Notes: generated by a model not told the origin, from the sequence alone. A stretch of 64,000 nt of DNA from JAGWRA01 sp963711505 (GCA_963711505.1 CAVQEJ010000003.1:1302001-1366000), one strand, 5' to 3'; shown: positions 7,861-17,516, numbered from the stretch's first letter. Made by a program: numbers and translations.

Positions 7861-8968
7861 GCGTGATCCGTCTGTACACCAGCACCTGGGCGGGGTCGCT
7901 GCCGTGCGCGGGCACGGCCACGAAGTAGCGGTGCAGATCGGGCACGAGCAGCGCGGTGTGTCCGTCGGGCCCCGACGACACGCGTCCGAGCGACGTGAAG
8001 TGGTCGGGCGTCTCGTCCGCGTGGTAGACGTCCACCAATCCGCCGCCCGAGCCGGAGGCCGCGTAGAGCCGGTGGCTCAGCGGGTCGAACGTGAGATCGT
8101 CGATGCCTCCCGCGACGGGCAGCACCTTGATCTCCTTGCCCTCCTCCGTATTGAACACGACAATCTGACCGCTCGTGCAGCCGACGAACAGGCGGTGCGA
8201 TGCCTCGTCCAGGGCGATGGCGACGTTGTGCTGCCCCATCGTCACCGGCCAGCGGGCCACGAGGCGCCAGTCGTCGCGGTTGATCACGTCGACCTCGTTC
8301 TTCCCCGCGTTGTTCACATAGATGAGCGGCCCGTCCGTCTCGAGTGCCATGGCCTCGAGGGCCGTCCCGTCAATCGTCATGTCCGTGCCCTTGTAGCCGG
8401 AGGACGTGTCGACCATGTTGAAGAGCGACGAGGTCGTGCTCCGTTTGGGCTCCGGCGCTTCGTTGGCGGCTCTGGTGCCCGGGGCGGGCCTCGCGACCTT
8501 CGCCGCCTTCGGGTCCGGAGGCTCAGGAGCGGAGGTGTCGACGTACAGGTACTTCGTCGAGGGGTCGTAGCCGATCGCGCCCGCACCGCTGTCGAGCCTC
8601 GTCGTCCTCACGGGCCGGTAGCTGTTGCCGTCGTAGATCTTCATCTCGCCCTTGCCGTCGATGACGTAGAGCGCACCGAGGTCGTGACGGTACAGCACGG
8701 CACGCGGCTGGGTGAAGCCGGCCAGCGTGTGCACCACCTGACCGGTCGTGGCGTCGATGACGAGCACGGCCTTGTCGCCCTCGGCCGCGAGGAACAGCCG
8801 GCTGCCCTCCACGTCGACGGCGAAGATGGTCGAGGCTGCCCTTGACGTCGGCCGGCAGCGAAAACGCTGCACCAGCTTCAGCGGGGGCGAGGGCGGGGGC
8901 GCGGCCAGTGCCGGGAGGCCCGTCGACAGGCTGAGGATCGCGAGCAACGTGACCAGCGGCTTCTTCAC
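7838..8968 (-). CDS. Secreted YncE-like beta-propeller protein
   Basis: GTG 8968 (VKKPLVTLLAILSLSTG) follows GGAGGAG and begins a signal peptide ending near LPALAAP. The body has blades of the YncE/NHL style, for example GSRLFLAAEGDKAVLVIDAT, DLGALYVIDGKGEMKIYDG, HRLFVGCTSGQIVVFN and DDLTFDPLSHRLYAASG. Such periplasmic propellers bind partners or ligands and have no known reaction. Between about 8826 and 8862 the expected motif SLPADVKGSLDH is readable only in another frame, with the original frame resuming at FAVDVEG, so a pair of compensating indels is likely. The last residues (VLSCGF) are encoded by the 14-bp repeat block and the stop is at 7838; a TAG in another frame at the repeat edge may be the original stop. 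Confidence 0.72.
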   Translation of the reverse strand: MKKPLVTLLAILSLSTGLPALAAPPPSPPLKLVQRFRCRPTSRAASTIFAVDVEGSRLFLAAEGDKAVLVIDATTGQVVHTLAGFTQPRAVLYRHDLGALYVIDGKGEMKIYDGNSYRPVRTTRLDSGAGAIGYDPSTKYLYVDTSAPEPPDPKAAKVARPAPGTRAANEAPEPKRSTTSSLFNMVDTSSGYKGTDMTIDGTALEAMALETDGPLIYVNNAGKNEVDVINRDDWRLVARWPVTMGQHNVAIALDEASHRLFVGCTSGQIVVFNTEEGKEIKVLPVAGGIDDLTFDPLSHRLYAASGSGGGLVDVYHADETPDHFTSLGRVSSGPDGHTALLVPDLHRYFVAVPAHGSDPAQVLVYRRITLVLSCGF

Positions 8969-9248
8969 CGAACTCCTCCACTCGAAGACGCCGGCGCACC
9001 GGCGTGGCGGATTCTGACGGGTTGCGAATCGTCCCGCCATTCTACTGCAGGCCAGCTCGACCGGATGCCGTCTGGCGGGTCCTGTCGCCGGATACCCCGT
9101 CCGTGCTCGGCGCCAACCGCGCGATCACGGCTGGGGCGCCTGTGCGCGGCCGGGGGCCCCATCCGGCGCCACCCGCGCCCGGCACGTCGCACGTCGCTAG
9201 TTGCACACCGCACACGCGCCCTTCGAACGGGACAGATGTATTCCTTCG

Positions 9249-10254
9249 TCAGTCTCCCCGCTCGCTGTCGAGCATCCGCATCTGCACGTCGCTGTAACGG
9301 CTGCCGGCCACGGCTGAGGCCGGTACCGCCGCTTCAAGGGCCGTCATCTCGTCGGAGGTCAGCGCAATCTCGAGCGCGCCCAGCGCCTCTTCGAGCTGCG
9401 CGCGGGTGCGCGCGCCAATCACCGGCACGATCCGGGCGTCGCGGGCCAGCACCCAGGCGATGGCGAGCTGCGCCGGGGTGACACCCCGCTCCGCCGCGCG
9501 GGCCCTCAGGGCGTCGACCAGTCGCTGGTTCTGCGCCCGATTCTCCTCCGCGAAGCGCGGCAGGTGCGTGCGCAGGTCGCGTCCGCCCGACGGCACCGAT
9601 CCGCTGAGCAGTCCCGCGCGACAGCACGCCGTAGGCGGTAACGCCGATGCCGAGCTCCTCCAGCACGGGAAAGATGCCCGCCTCCGGTCCCCGGCTGACC
9701 AGCGAGTATTCGATCTGGAGATCCGCGATCGGCTGGACGCTTCGCGCGCGGCGGATCGTCTCCGGACCGACTTCCGACAGCCCGATGGCGCGGACGTAGC
9801 CCGCCTGAATCTGGCTCGTAATCGCGCCGACGGTCTCCTCGATGGGGACGTCCGGGTCCAGACGGGCCGGACGATAGATGTCGATGCGCTCGACGCCGAG
9901 ACGCGTGAGGCTGTGCGCCAGGAAGTTCTTCACGGCGGCGGGACGGGCGTCGTAGCCGAGCCAGTTGCCCTGCGGTCCCCGGAGCGCGCCGAACTTCACC
10001 GAGAGCAGCGCCCGTCCCGGCCGGTCCCTGAGCGCCCGGCCGATCAGCATCTCGTTGTGCCCCATCCCGTAGAAGTCGCCCGTGTCGAGCAGCGTGATGC
10101 CGCTGTCGAGCGCCGCATGGATGGTCGCAATGCTCTCCTGCTCGTCGGCCGGCCCGTACATCCCGGACATGCCCATGCAGCCGAGCGCCAGCGGAAAGAC
10201 CGTCGGCCCGGCAATGCCGAGCTGGCGCGGCGCCCGTCCTGATGCGGTCGTCAT
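9249..10254 (-). CDS. Aldo/keto reductase, frameshifted
   Basis: An NADP-dependent TIM-barrel oxidoreductase of the AKR superfamily. From ATG 10254 the first two-thirds show LALGCMGMSGMYGPADEQES, the active-site segment LLDTGDFYGMGHNE and KFGALRGPQGNWLG. The frame breaks near 9610: GVLSRGTAQR should read GVLSRGLLSGSVPSGGRDL, which continues in the next frame through AIAWVLARDARIVPVIGART, the NADP-binding end, to the stop at 9249. One extra base is enough. The total of about 335 residues is normal. The physiological substrate is unknown. No obvious partner is adjacent; the transglutaminase-like gene is divergent. Confidence 0.82.
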
Positions 10255-10429
10255 GCGCTCACGGTAGCCCAGTCGCGGACGGGAGACAATGAATAACGTC
10301 TCTTCCGCGTCCGGGTGCTCGGCGACGGGCAATCCCCGTTGCCCGTGGCTATTCGCGTTTTACAATGGCAGACTGGATCCCGACCACGGCCGCACCGGCG
10401 GCCTCGTCGACTTCGTCCGCGGGAGCTTC

Positions 10430-11515
10430 ATGAATCGTCGCAACTTCCTGTTCTCGGGCCTGGGCGGCTTCGCCAGTCTCGCCAGGTCCAAGGGTTCGGA
10501 GACCCGCACGCCGGCGCCGGCCAACGGCTGGCGCACGTTCGAGCTCACGACCCGCATCCATATCCTGGAGCCGTCCGGCGTGACCCGCGTCTGGGCGCCG
10601 CTGCCGCTCAGCGCGGCCACGCCGTTCCAGCGCCTCATCGGCAACACCTACCACGCCGAAGGCGGACACGCGGCGGTCCGGAACGCCGGGGCGAGCACGC
10701 GCGTCGTCGCGGCCGAGTGGCCCGCAGGCGTTGCGCCTGTGCTGTCGGTGACGAACCGCGTCATGACGCGCGATTACGTGGTCGACCTCGGCGTCGAGCC
10801 GCACGCGCCCGCGGCCGGCCCCGCGGCGCTGGCTCCCTACCTGAAAGCCACGGGCCTCCAGCCGCTCGACGGCATCGTCCGCGAGACGGCCCTGAAGATG
10901 ACCCAGGGCGCGGCGACCGATGTCGAGAAGGCCCGGGCGATCTACGAATGGGTCGTCGACAACACGTTCCGCGATCCGAAGACGCGGGGCTGCGGGCTCG
11001 GCGACATCCGCTTCATGCTCGAATCCGGCGATCTCGGCGGCAAGTGCGCCGACATCAACGCGCTGTACGTCGGCCTGGCGCGGGCCGCCGGCCTGCCGGC
11101 CCGCGACGTCTACGGCGTCCGCGTCGCGAAGTCGAACCTGGGCTTCCACAGCCTCGGGCTGTCGAGCGACGATGCCACGCATGCGCAGCACTGCCGGGCC
11201 GAGGTGTACCTCACGGGATACGGGTGGGTGCCGGTCGACCCGGCCGACGTGCGGAAGGTGGCGCTCGAAGAGCCGCCGGGCCACCTGTCCATGGACAGCG
11301 AACCCGTGCGCCGCGCGCGCAAGCTCCTCTTCGGCTCGTGGGAGATGAACTGGGTGGCGTACAACTTCTCGCACGACGTGGCGCTGCCCGGGGCCACGGG
11401 CACGAAGCCGCTCGGCTTCCTGCTCTATCCGCAGTGCGAGACCGGCGGACGGCTGATCGACTGCCTGGCGCCGGAGACGTTCGAATACCGGATTACGGCC
11501 CGCGAAGTCGTCTGA
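10430..11515 (+). CDS. Exported transglutaminase-like (papain-fold) protein
   Basis: ATG 10430, with GGGAG eight bases before, starts a Tat-like signal (MNRRNFLFSGLGGFASLARS); longer in-frame starts are not needed. The C-terminal half is a transglutaminase-like domain. The catalytic Cys is in SGDLGGKCADINALYVGLAR, the His in HAQHCRAEVYL and the Asp in GYGWVPVDPADVRK, giving the Cys-His-Asp triad. The N-terminal half (TFELTTRIHILEPSG, VWAPLPLS) is the beta-rich region usual in bacterial members, which are thought to be cysteine peptidases or amidases in the periplasm. The gene is intact. It converges with the ADOP permease gene, which ends ten bases after it. Confidence 0.85.
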   Translation: MNRRNFLFSGLGGFASLARSKGSETRTPAPANGWRTFELTTRIHILEPSGVTRVWAPLPLSAATPFQRLIGNTYHAEGGHAAVRNAGASTRVVAAEWPAGVAPVLSVTNRVMTRDYVVDLGVEPHAPAAGPAALAPYLKATGLQPLDGIVRETALKMTQGAATDVEKARAIYEWVVDNTFRDPKTRGCGLGDIRFMLESGDLGGKCADINALYVGLARAAGLPARDVYGVRVAKSNLGFHSLGLSSDDATHAQHCRAEVYLTGYGWVPVDPADVRKVALEEPPGHLSMDSEPVRRARKLLFGSWEMNWVAYNFSHDVALPGATGTKPLGFLLYPQCETGGRLIDCLAPETFEYRITAREVV

Positions 11516-11525
11516 CGGCGCCCGG

Positions 11526-13913
11526 CTATCCTTCCACCCTCAGCGCTTCAATGGGATCGATGCCGGCCGCCCTGCGTGCCGGCAACGCCGCTGCCGCCAG
11601 CGCAACCACTCCGAGCAGCAGCATCGCGCCGGCCAGTGTCGCGAGATCCAGCGGACTGACCTGGAACAGGACCCCCCGCAGGATACGCTGCACGGCCACG
11701 GTCGCGCACAGGCCGACGGCCAGCCCGACAACCAGCAGTCGCGCCGCGCGGCCCACGACCAGGCGGATGACGCCTGACGGCGTCGCGCCCAGTGCGAGCC
11801 GGACGCCGAGCTCACGCGTGCGCTCGGTGACGAGCAGCATCAACAGCGTGTAGACCCCCAGCGCGGCGAGCAGCAACGCGGTGGCGGCGAAGACCGTCAG
11901 CAGCCGCGCGTCGAGCCTGGGCCGATCCAGCGCGCCACTGAGCACGGTCTCGAGGGTCGTCTCGCCGAACACCGCGCGATCAGGATCGATGTCGCGCACG
12001 ATGCTCCTGATCGCCGTACCGAGCCCGCCGGCGCCGCCCGCGCTCCGGACGACGTAATCGGGGTCGGGCCAGGCGCCGGCCGACGCGCAGTCGTAGACGT
12101 ACGGGAAGGGTTCGGCGCCCGCCCCGTCCTCGATGATGTTGCCCACCACACCCACGATCTCGCGGCTCGCCTGCGGCGCCTGATCGAAGGTGATCGCCCG
12201 TCCCACCACGTTCCGGCCGTCTCCGTACAGATCCACGAACCGTCTGTTGACCAGCGCCTTGCGGGGCGCGTCCGGATCGTACCGGAGATCGCCGCACCAC
12301 TGTCCGGCCACGAGCGGCACCCGGAGAGCCCTGAGATACCCGGCGCTGACCGTCCGCTCTCCGACGTTCACGCCATGCGGTTCGTCGGGCGGCGTGAGAC
12401 CCTGAATGCGGACCTGGTAACGGATAGTGGCGTCGGTCGCCGGCAGGAAGTTCGTCAGCCCGGCGGCCTCGACGCCCGGGTCGCGCTCGAGAGCCGCCAC
12501 GAGCCGTTCCTGCAGGTGGCCGATGAGGGCGCGGTTCTCGTCCCACTGCGCACCGACGTGAAAGGTGAACACGTGCGACGGATCGAAGCCGGCCTCCACG
12601 TGGCTGAGGTTGTAGTAGGTCCGCAGCAGCAGCCCCGCCGACGCCACGAGCAGAACGCTCAAGGCAATCTGGGCGATGACGAGCGTCCCCTGCAACCGGT
12701 GACGGCTGCCGGCGCTGCCCCGCCCGCCCCGGCTCATGACCGGGGCCAGCTCGCCGCCCGTCGCATTCAGCACCGGCCAGAGACCGAACACGAGGGCCGC
12801 GGCGCCGCTGACGGCCAGCGTGAAAGCGAACGCGCGCCAGTCGAGGGCCAGTTCATCGACCCGCGGCAGCGTCGCCAGGCTCCTGCCGAGCAGGGCGACC
12901 GCCGCCGCAGCCAGGACCAAGCCGGTCATCATCCCTCCGGCGGCGACCAGCACCACTTCGCGCATGACCGCGGCGACGACCTGGCGGCGCGACGCGCCCA
13001 GGGCGATGCGCACGGCCAGCTCGCGCGACCGGCGCTGGAGCTGCACGAGGAGCAGGCCGCCGATATTCGCCACCGCGATGAGCAGCAGCGTCGCCACCGC
13101 TCCGAAGACCAGCCACAGGGCCCGGCTGTAGTCGCCGACCTGCACGTCCTTCAGGTCGGTGACCGTCGCCGACCAGCCCTCGTCGGTCGCCGGATACTGC
13201 CGGACCAGCAAATCCTGCACCCGCACGAGGTCCGCGCGGGCCTGCGCAATCGTGACGCCCGGCTTCATCCGTGCCACGCCGCTGACGAAGCGGGCATCGC
13301 GCATCCGCAGGAGGGCCGGTGCAAGCTGCGCGGGCAGCCAGACATCGGTCGCCGCGCTGGTGAAGCGGGCCGGCATCACCCCGACGATCGTGTAGGCCTG
13401 GCCGTTCAGCACGAGCCGCCGGCCGATTGCGGACAGCTGCCGGCCGTACCGCCGGCCCCAGAATCCCTCGCTGATCACCGCGGCCTTCGGGCCGCCAAAG
13501 CGCTCTTCGTCGGGCATGAAGACCCGGCCGGCCAGCGGCCGCATGCCGAACACGGCGAAGTACTGCGGCATGACGCGGCGCCCGGCCAGCCGCTCGGGCA
13601 GCTCCCCGCTCGTATCGGTAACGTTCTCGGAATAGCTGCCCGAGATCGCGATCAGCGTCCGGTTCTCGCGGCTCCAGTCGGCGAGCCGGGCCGGCGCGAT
13701 CAGACTGCTGTTCTGCCCCTTCGCCGGGCTGGTCTCCAGCACGCGGACGAGCTGATTCGCGTCGGGAAACGGTAATGGCTTCAGCAGCACGGTGTCGACG
13801 ACCGAGAACAGCGCCGTCGTCGCGCCGATGCCGAGGCCGAGTGTCAGGATGGCCGTGAAGGTGAACCCGGGCCTGCGCGCGAGCGACCGGGCGGCCTGGC
13901 CGAGCAGTCTCAT
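11526..13913 (-). CDS. ADOP-family ABC transporter permease (MacB/FtsX-like)
   Basis: A 795-residue permease. It starts MRLLGQAARSLARRPGFTFT, with a first transmembrane helix at LTLGLGIGATTALFSVVDTV. A MacB-type periplasmic domain follows, then an FtsX domain (helices near residues 260-400), a second periplasmic domain, and a final FtsX domain with VTERTRELGVRLALGATPSG. This duplicated MacB_PCD-FtsX layout without an ATPase is the Acidobacterial Duplicated Orphan Permease type. No ABC ATPase lies nearby. The substrate is unknown; relatives export peptides, lipids or antibiotics, or act as mechanotransmission proteins. The frame is uninterrupted. It is the strongest taxonomic hint in the window. 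Confidence 0.88.
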   Translation of the reverse strand: MRLLGQAARSLARRPGFTFTAILTLGLGIGATTALFSVVDTVLLKPLPFPDANQLVRVLETSPAKGQNSSLIAPARLADWSRENRTLIAISGSYSENVTDTSGELPERLAGRRVMPQYFAVFGMRPLAGRVFMPDEERFGGPKAAVISEGFWGRRYGRQLSAIGRRLVLNGQAYTIVGVMPARFTSAATDVWLPAQLAPALLRMRDARFVSGVARMKPGVTIAQARADLVRVQDLLVRQYPATDEGWSATVTDLKDVQVGDYSRALWLVFGAVATLLLIAVANIGGLLLVQLQRRSRELAVRIALGASRRQVVAAVMREVVLVAAGGMMTGLVLAAAAVALLGRSLATLPRVDELALDWRAFAFTLAVSGAAALVFGLWPVLNATGGELAPVMSRGGRGSAGSRHRLQGTLVIAQIALSVLLVASAGLLLRTYYNLSHVEAGFDPSHVFTFHVGAQWDENRALIGHLQERLVAALERDPGVEAAGLTNFLPATDATIRYQVRIQGLTPPDEPHGVNVGERTVSAGYLRALRVPLVAGQWCGDLRYDPDAPRKALVNRRFVDLYGDGRNVVGRAITFDQAPQASREIVGVVGNIIEDGAGAEPFPYVYDCASAGAWPDPDYVVRSAGGAGGLGTAIRSIVRDIDPDRAVFGETTLETVLSGALDRPRLDARLLTVFAATALLLAALGVYTLLMLLVTERTRELGVRLALGATPSGVIRLVVGRAARLLVVGLAVGLCATVAVQRILRGVLFQVSPLDLATLAGAMLLLGVVALAAAALPARRAAGIDPIEALRVEG

Positions 13914-14010
13914 GGCAAGCTCCAGGAGAGGGTCGTTTGCGCTCTTGGACGGCGTGCCGCTGCGAAGGGTTTACCCGAGAAGAGGAAAAAGCCGCGTCGT
14001 GCGTGACACG

Positions 14011-16128
14011 TCAGTAGTCCAGCATCTCCTCCATCGCCCGCTCGATGTCCTCCACCTGCGGCAGCGTCGCGTCTTCGAGCACGGGATGGTACCCACAGAA
14101 GACATCCCTGGCACCGACCCGTTTCACGGGGGCATCGAGCCACTCGAACAGCTCGTCTCCGATCCGGGCGGCCACCTCCGCACCGTAACCGAAGCTGCGC
14201 CAGTCCTCGTGTATCACGAGCGCGCGGTTCGTCTTCTTCACCGACGTGGCGATCGCCTCCCAGTCGTAGGGGCTGAGCGACCGCAGATCCAGCACCTCGA
14301 TTGACGCCTGCCGGGACCGCTCCAGCCGGGCGGCCGCCTGCAGCGCGCGGTTCACCGTCGCGCCGTAGGTGATCACGGTCAGGTCGCGTCCCTCGCGCAG
14401 CCGGCTGGCCTTGCCGAACGGTATGGTGAACCCGGGTCCCGGATCCGCCGAGCGGTTGTAGGGCTGCCGGTACAGGTGCTTCGGTTCGAGGAACAGGACC
14501 GGGTCGTCGCAGCGGATGGCCGTGCGCAGCAGGCCGCTCGCGTCGAGTGCCGTCGACGGCATGACCACGCGCAGCCCGGGAATGTGCGTGAAGGTCGCCT
14601 CTCCTGACTGACTGTGGTAGATCGCGCTGCCCGTCAGATAGCCGCCGATGGGCGCGCGGACGACGACCGGGCACGTGAAGGCCCCGTTCGACCGCCAGCG
14701 CAGCACCGCCAGCTCGTTGCGCAGCTGCATCATCGCCGTCCAGATGTAGTCGAAGAACTGAATCTCGACGACCGGCTTCAGCCCGCGCATCGCCATCCCG
14801 ATGGCCCGACCGACGATGTTGGCCTCCGCCAGCGGCGTGTTGAAGACGCGGCGGCTGCCGAACCGGCGCTGGAGGCCCGCCGTCGCCTTGAAGACGCCAC
14901 CCTTGCCCTTCAGCACGTCGATCAGGTGATCACGGCTGACGTCGGCCACGTCTTCGCCGAACACGCAGACGCGTGGGTCGCGCGCCATCTCGTCGCGCAG
15001 GCAGGCGTTGATCAACTCGACCATCGTCGCCGGAGCCCCCGAGAACTCCGGCTCCGCGCCGAAGCGGTCGGCGGCGGGATCGACGTCGGAAGAATAGACG
15101 AACAGCCCGACCGTCCCCGGCTCGGGCGCCGGAGCCGCCAGCGCCTCTTCGGTCGCCACGCGGATTTCCTCGTCGACCTCGCGCTCGAGGCCCCGCAGGA
15201 CCTCTTCGCCGACTCCGCGCTCCAGGAGCCGTGCACGGCAGCGAACGACCGGATCTCGCCGCGCGTCTCGCTGCCGCTCTCCGTCGGTCCGGTAGGCCCG
15301 GTCGTCGTCCGAGATCGAATGGGCGTGCACGCGCGTCACGTGCGCATGGACCAGTGCCGGACCGCGCCCCGCCCGGCAGTGGGCCACGGCCTCCCGCAAC
15401 ACCGCGTGGCTGCCGCCGACGTCCGTACCATCGCATTCGTGGACGAGCAGACCCGGGATGCCCTTCACCAGCCGCGAGATGCTGCCGCCGGGGGTCTGCA
15501 CCTCGGCCGGCACGCTGATGGCGTAGCCGTTGTCCTCGATCAGAAAGAGCACGGGCGCCCGCCGGCAGGCGGCGGTCGTCAGCGCTTCCCAGAACTCACC
15601 TTCGCTCGTCGCCCCCTCGCCGCTCGATACGTAGACGATGTCCTTGTCGATCCCGTCATCACCCCTGCCGGGCAGCATCTCCCCGGCCTCGGCACAACCG
15701 ACGGCCTGCAGGAACTGCATGCCCGTCGGCCCCGACTGCGAGACGATCTTCAGCGCCGCATTGCCCCAGAAGCCGGGCATCTGCCGGCCGCCCGACGAAG
15801 GGCCGCTGCCGGCGCCGAGGGCCTCGAGCAGCAGGTCCACGGGTGCGCAGCCGAGCGCCAGGCAGAGGGCCTGGTCGCGGTAGTACGGAAAGATCCAGTC
15901 GCGGCCGGGACGGAGCAGCAGCCCCGCCGCTGCGAGCACGGCTTCGTGACCGGCGCCGCTGGCCTGGAAGAAGCTCTTCTGCTGCTGCTTCAGCCGGATC
16001 TGCGCCTCGTCCATCCGGCGCGACAGGTACACCACGCGGTACGCCCATCGCCAGTCGGCCTCCGACAACGTGTCGCCGCCAGAGGCCCAGGACGCCCCCG
16101 CACGCTCCGTATCCGCCGGACCATTCAT
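14011..16128 (-). CDS. 2-oxoacid dehydrogenase E1, fused alpha and beta subunits
   Basis: A 705-residue fusion. The N-terminal half is the E1 alpha fold with the thiamine diphosphate motif GEGATSEGEFWEAL...IEDNGYA (about residues 185-220). The C-terminal half, from about residue 365, is E1 beta (VELINACLRDEM, VFGEDVADVSRDHL, PLAEANIVGRAIGMAM, EIQFFDYIWTAMMQL, HSQSGEATFTHIPGL, EDWRSFGYGAEV). It decarboxylates a 2-oxoacid and passes the acyl group to lipoyl-E2. The branched-chain type (BKDH) is most likely, judging by sequence style and the divergent Lrp-family regulator; an acetoin or pyruvate enzyme is the alternative. No E2 or E3 gene is in the window. The gene is intact and starts at ATG 16128. 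Confidence 0.85.
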   Translation of the reverse strand: MNGPADTERAGASWASGGDTLSEADWRWAYRVVYLSRRMDEAQIRLKQQQKSFFQASGAGHEAVLAAAGLLLRPGRDWIFPYYRDQALCLALGCAPVDLLLEALGAGSGPSSGGRQMPGFWGNAALKIVSQSGPTGMQFLQAVGCAEAGEMLPGRGDDGIDKDIVYVSSGEGATSEGEFWEALTTAACRRAPVLFLIEDNGYAISVPAEVQTPGGSISRLVKGIPGLLVHECDGTDVGGSHAVLREAVAHCRAGRGPALVHAHVTRVHAHSISDDDRAYRTDGERQRDARRDPVVRCRARLLERGVGEEVLRGLEREVDEEIRVATEEALAAPAPEPGTVGLFVYSSDVDPAADRFGAEPEFSGAPATMVELINACLRDEMARDPRVCVFGEDVADVSRDHLIDVLKGKGGVFKATAGLQRRFGSRRVFNTPLAEANIVGRAIGMAMRGLKPVVEIQFFDYIWTAMMQLRNELAVLRWRSNGAFTCPVVVRAPIGGYLTGSAIYHSQSGEATFTHIPGLRVVMPSTALDASGLLRTAIRCDDPVLFLEPKHLYRQPYNRSADPGPGFTIPFGKASRLREGRDLTVITYGATVNRALQAAARLERSRQASIEVLDLRSLSPYDWEAIATSVKKTNRALVIHEDWRSFGYGAEVAARIGDELFEWLDAPVKRVGARDVFCGYHPVLEDATLPQVEDIERAMEEMLDY

Positions 16129-16233
16129 CGCCTCATCGCCGCTCCTCCGGTTGCCTGGCCTCGTGCCGTGCGCTACAGAATAGTCCGTCCTGGCGTATCA
16201 ATGTCAGCAAAGAGCGACTCGTAGAACGCCATC

Positions 16234-16252
16234 CGTGGTGATATCATCCACG
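16234..16252. promoter_or_regulatory. Interrupted palindrome, candidate Lrp-type operator
   Basis: CGTGG and CCACG arms flank a nine-base AT-rich centre containing the self-complementary TGATATCA. The 19-bp element ends 28 bases before the Lrp-family gene and lies in the 152-bp gap shared with the divergent E1 gene. Position and symmetry suit autoregulation or control of both genes. No binding evidence. Confidence 0.45.
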
Positions 16253-16280
16253 TTCAGACCTTCAGGTAGCGATATTCACC

Positions 16281-16760
16281 ATGCCAGAACTCGATGAGAT
16301 CGACGCGAGGATCCTGGACGCGCTACAGCGGGATGCCCGCATTCCGATGCTGGCCCTCGCCGAGCGCGTTGGCCTGTCACCGACGCCCTGCGCGCGGCGC
16401 GTCCGCCGCCTCGAGGACAGCGGCATCATCCGCCGGTACACGGCACTGCTCGACCCCGAGCAGCTCGGGATGAAGCTTCATGTGTTCGTGCGGGTGAGGC
16501 TGCGGACCTCGACGCGGGAATCGGTCGAGGTCTTCGAGGGTGCCGTGAAGGGTCTGCAGGAAGTGATCGAGTGCTATCTGGTGACGGGCGACTACGACTA
16601 CCTGCTCCACGTGCAGGTGGCCGACGTGGAGATGTTCAAGGACTTCGTGCGGGATCGCCTCATCAACATCCCGAGCGTCGGCGAAACCGAGTCCTACATC
16701 GCGCTCGAGCAGATCAAGCACACGACAGCTGTCACCCTGCCGGCGGCTGGAACGACGTAA
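16281..16760 (+). CDS. Lrp/AsnC-family transcriptional regulator (BkdR-like by context)
   Basis: A 159-residue Lrp-family protein of normal length. The N-terminal helix-turn-helix reads DEIDARILDALQRDARIPML then LAERVGLSPTPCARRVRRLE. The C-terminal RAM (amino-acid binding) domain includes VTGDYDYLLHVQVADVEMFK, where the GDYDY turn lies in the ligand pocket of Lrp relatives. These proteins form octamers that sense amino acids. It is divergent from a branched-chain-type E1 gene; in Pseudomonas the Lrp homologue BkdR activates the bkd operon from the same kind of position, so this is probably the regulator of that gene. The effector is inferred, not seen. Confidence 0.88.
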   Translation: MPELDEIDARILDALQRDARIPMLALAERVGLSPTPCARRVRRLEDSGIIRRYTALLDPEQLGMKLHVFVRVRLRTSTRESVEVFEGAVKGLQEVIECYLVTGDYDYLLHVQVADVEMFKDFVRDRLINIPSVGETESYIALEQIKHTTAVTLPAAGTT

Positions 16761-16804
16761 GCGCGCGGCGCGCGCAGGAGCCGGCACACGCCGACCCGCG
16801 CCCG

Positions 16805-17476
16805 TTACCGCCCGACGATCACCTTCACGTGGAGACTCGTCCCGCCCAGGTTGTTCTCGCCGTAGTCCTTCGACACGCCGCTCGAGCCGAAGATGCCGGG
16901 GACGCGCGTGTATTCCACTTCACCCGCCACGCCGAACCACCGCGCCAGCCGGTACTCTCCCCCGCCCTTCACCTGATAGCTCGTGTGGCGCGTGTCGACG
17001 TTCTCCGACGAGGTCGCGAACTGCGACGTCTCCTTGTAGCTGGTCGAGCCGACGCCACCGCCGCCGTAGACGATGACCTTCGGCGAGAGGTGATAGCGAT
17101 AGCCGGCCGTCACTTCGATCGGCACGAGGCGCGCCGTCAGCGGGATGCCGAGGCCGAAGCTCTTGCCGTTGAAGACGAAGACCCGCTGGCCGGTCTCCTG
17201 GAACCGTGAGGCGCCGACCTCGACGTACACGCCATTGCGAAAGACGACCTGTCCGCCGCCGCCAATCAGTGAGCCCGTCGCCTTGCCGAACACCGCCGTA
17301 AAGCTCTGCTTCGCCGCGAACCACTCGTAGCCGGCATCGACGAAGCCGCGCACGGTGACGAGCGGTGCCGGATCGGCCGTCGTCTGCGCGTCGGCCGCAC
17401 CGGCGCCGACCAGTCCCGCCAGGAGGCAGCTCGCAAGGGCCACCCCGATCCGCCGCGTCCATCTCGAGCGCTGCAT
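16805..17476 (-). CDS. Outer-membrane beta-barrel protein
   Basis: A protein of about 220 residues. ATG 17476 is chosen because GAGAAGG lies seven bases before it; an ATG two codons earlier overlaps the ribosome site. The signal peptide (RIGVALASCLLAGLVGAGAADAQ) is followed by alternating amphipathic strands (VTVRGFVDAGYEWFAAKQSF, GQVVFRNGVYVEVGASRF, VEVTAGYRYHLSPKVIVYGG) and a terminal strand, LHVKVIVGR. This matches the OmpA/OmpX-like small-barrel superfamily (OMP_b-brl). No function is indicated. It lies downstream of the subtilase gene on the same strand and could be read with it. Confidence 0.75.
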   Translation of the reverse strand: MQRSRWTRRIGVALASCLLAGLVGAGAADAQTTADPAPLVTVRGFVDAGYEWFAAKQSFTAVFGKATGSLIGGGGQVVFRNGVYVEVGASRFQETGQRVFVFNGKSFGLGIPLTARLVPIEVTAGYRYHLSPKVIVYGGGGVGSTSYKETSQFATSSENVDTRHTSYQVKGGGEYRLARWFGVAGEVEYTRVPGIFGSSGVSKDYGENNLGGTSLHVKVIVGR

Positions 17477-17490
17477 GGTCATCCTTCTCC

Positions 17491-17516
17491 GCTCAGCGGG
17501 CTCAGCGGGCTCAGCG
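17491..17516. repeat. Triple 9-bp direct repeat at a gene junction
   Basis: GCTCAGCGG occurs three times in a row, the last copy degenerate, between the subtilase stop and the barrel gene. The subtilase TGA (17511-17513) lies in the last copy. It is one of several short word-like repeats at gene ends in this window. Confidence 0.6.
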
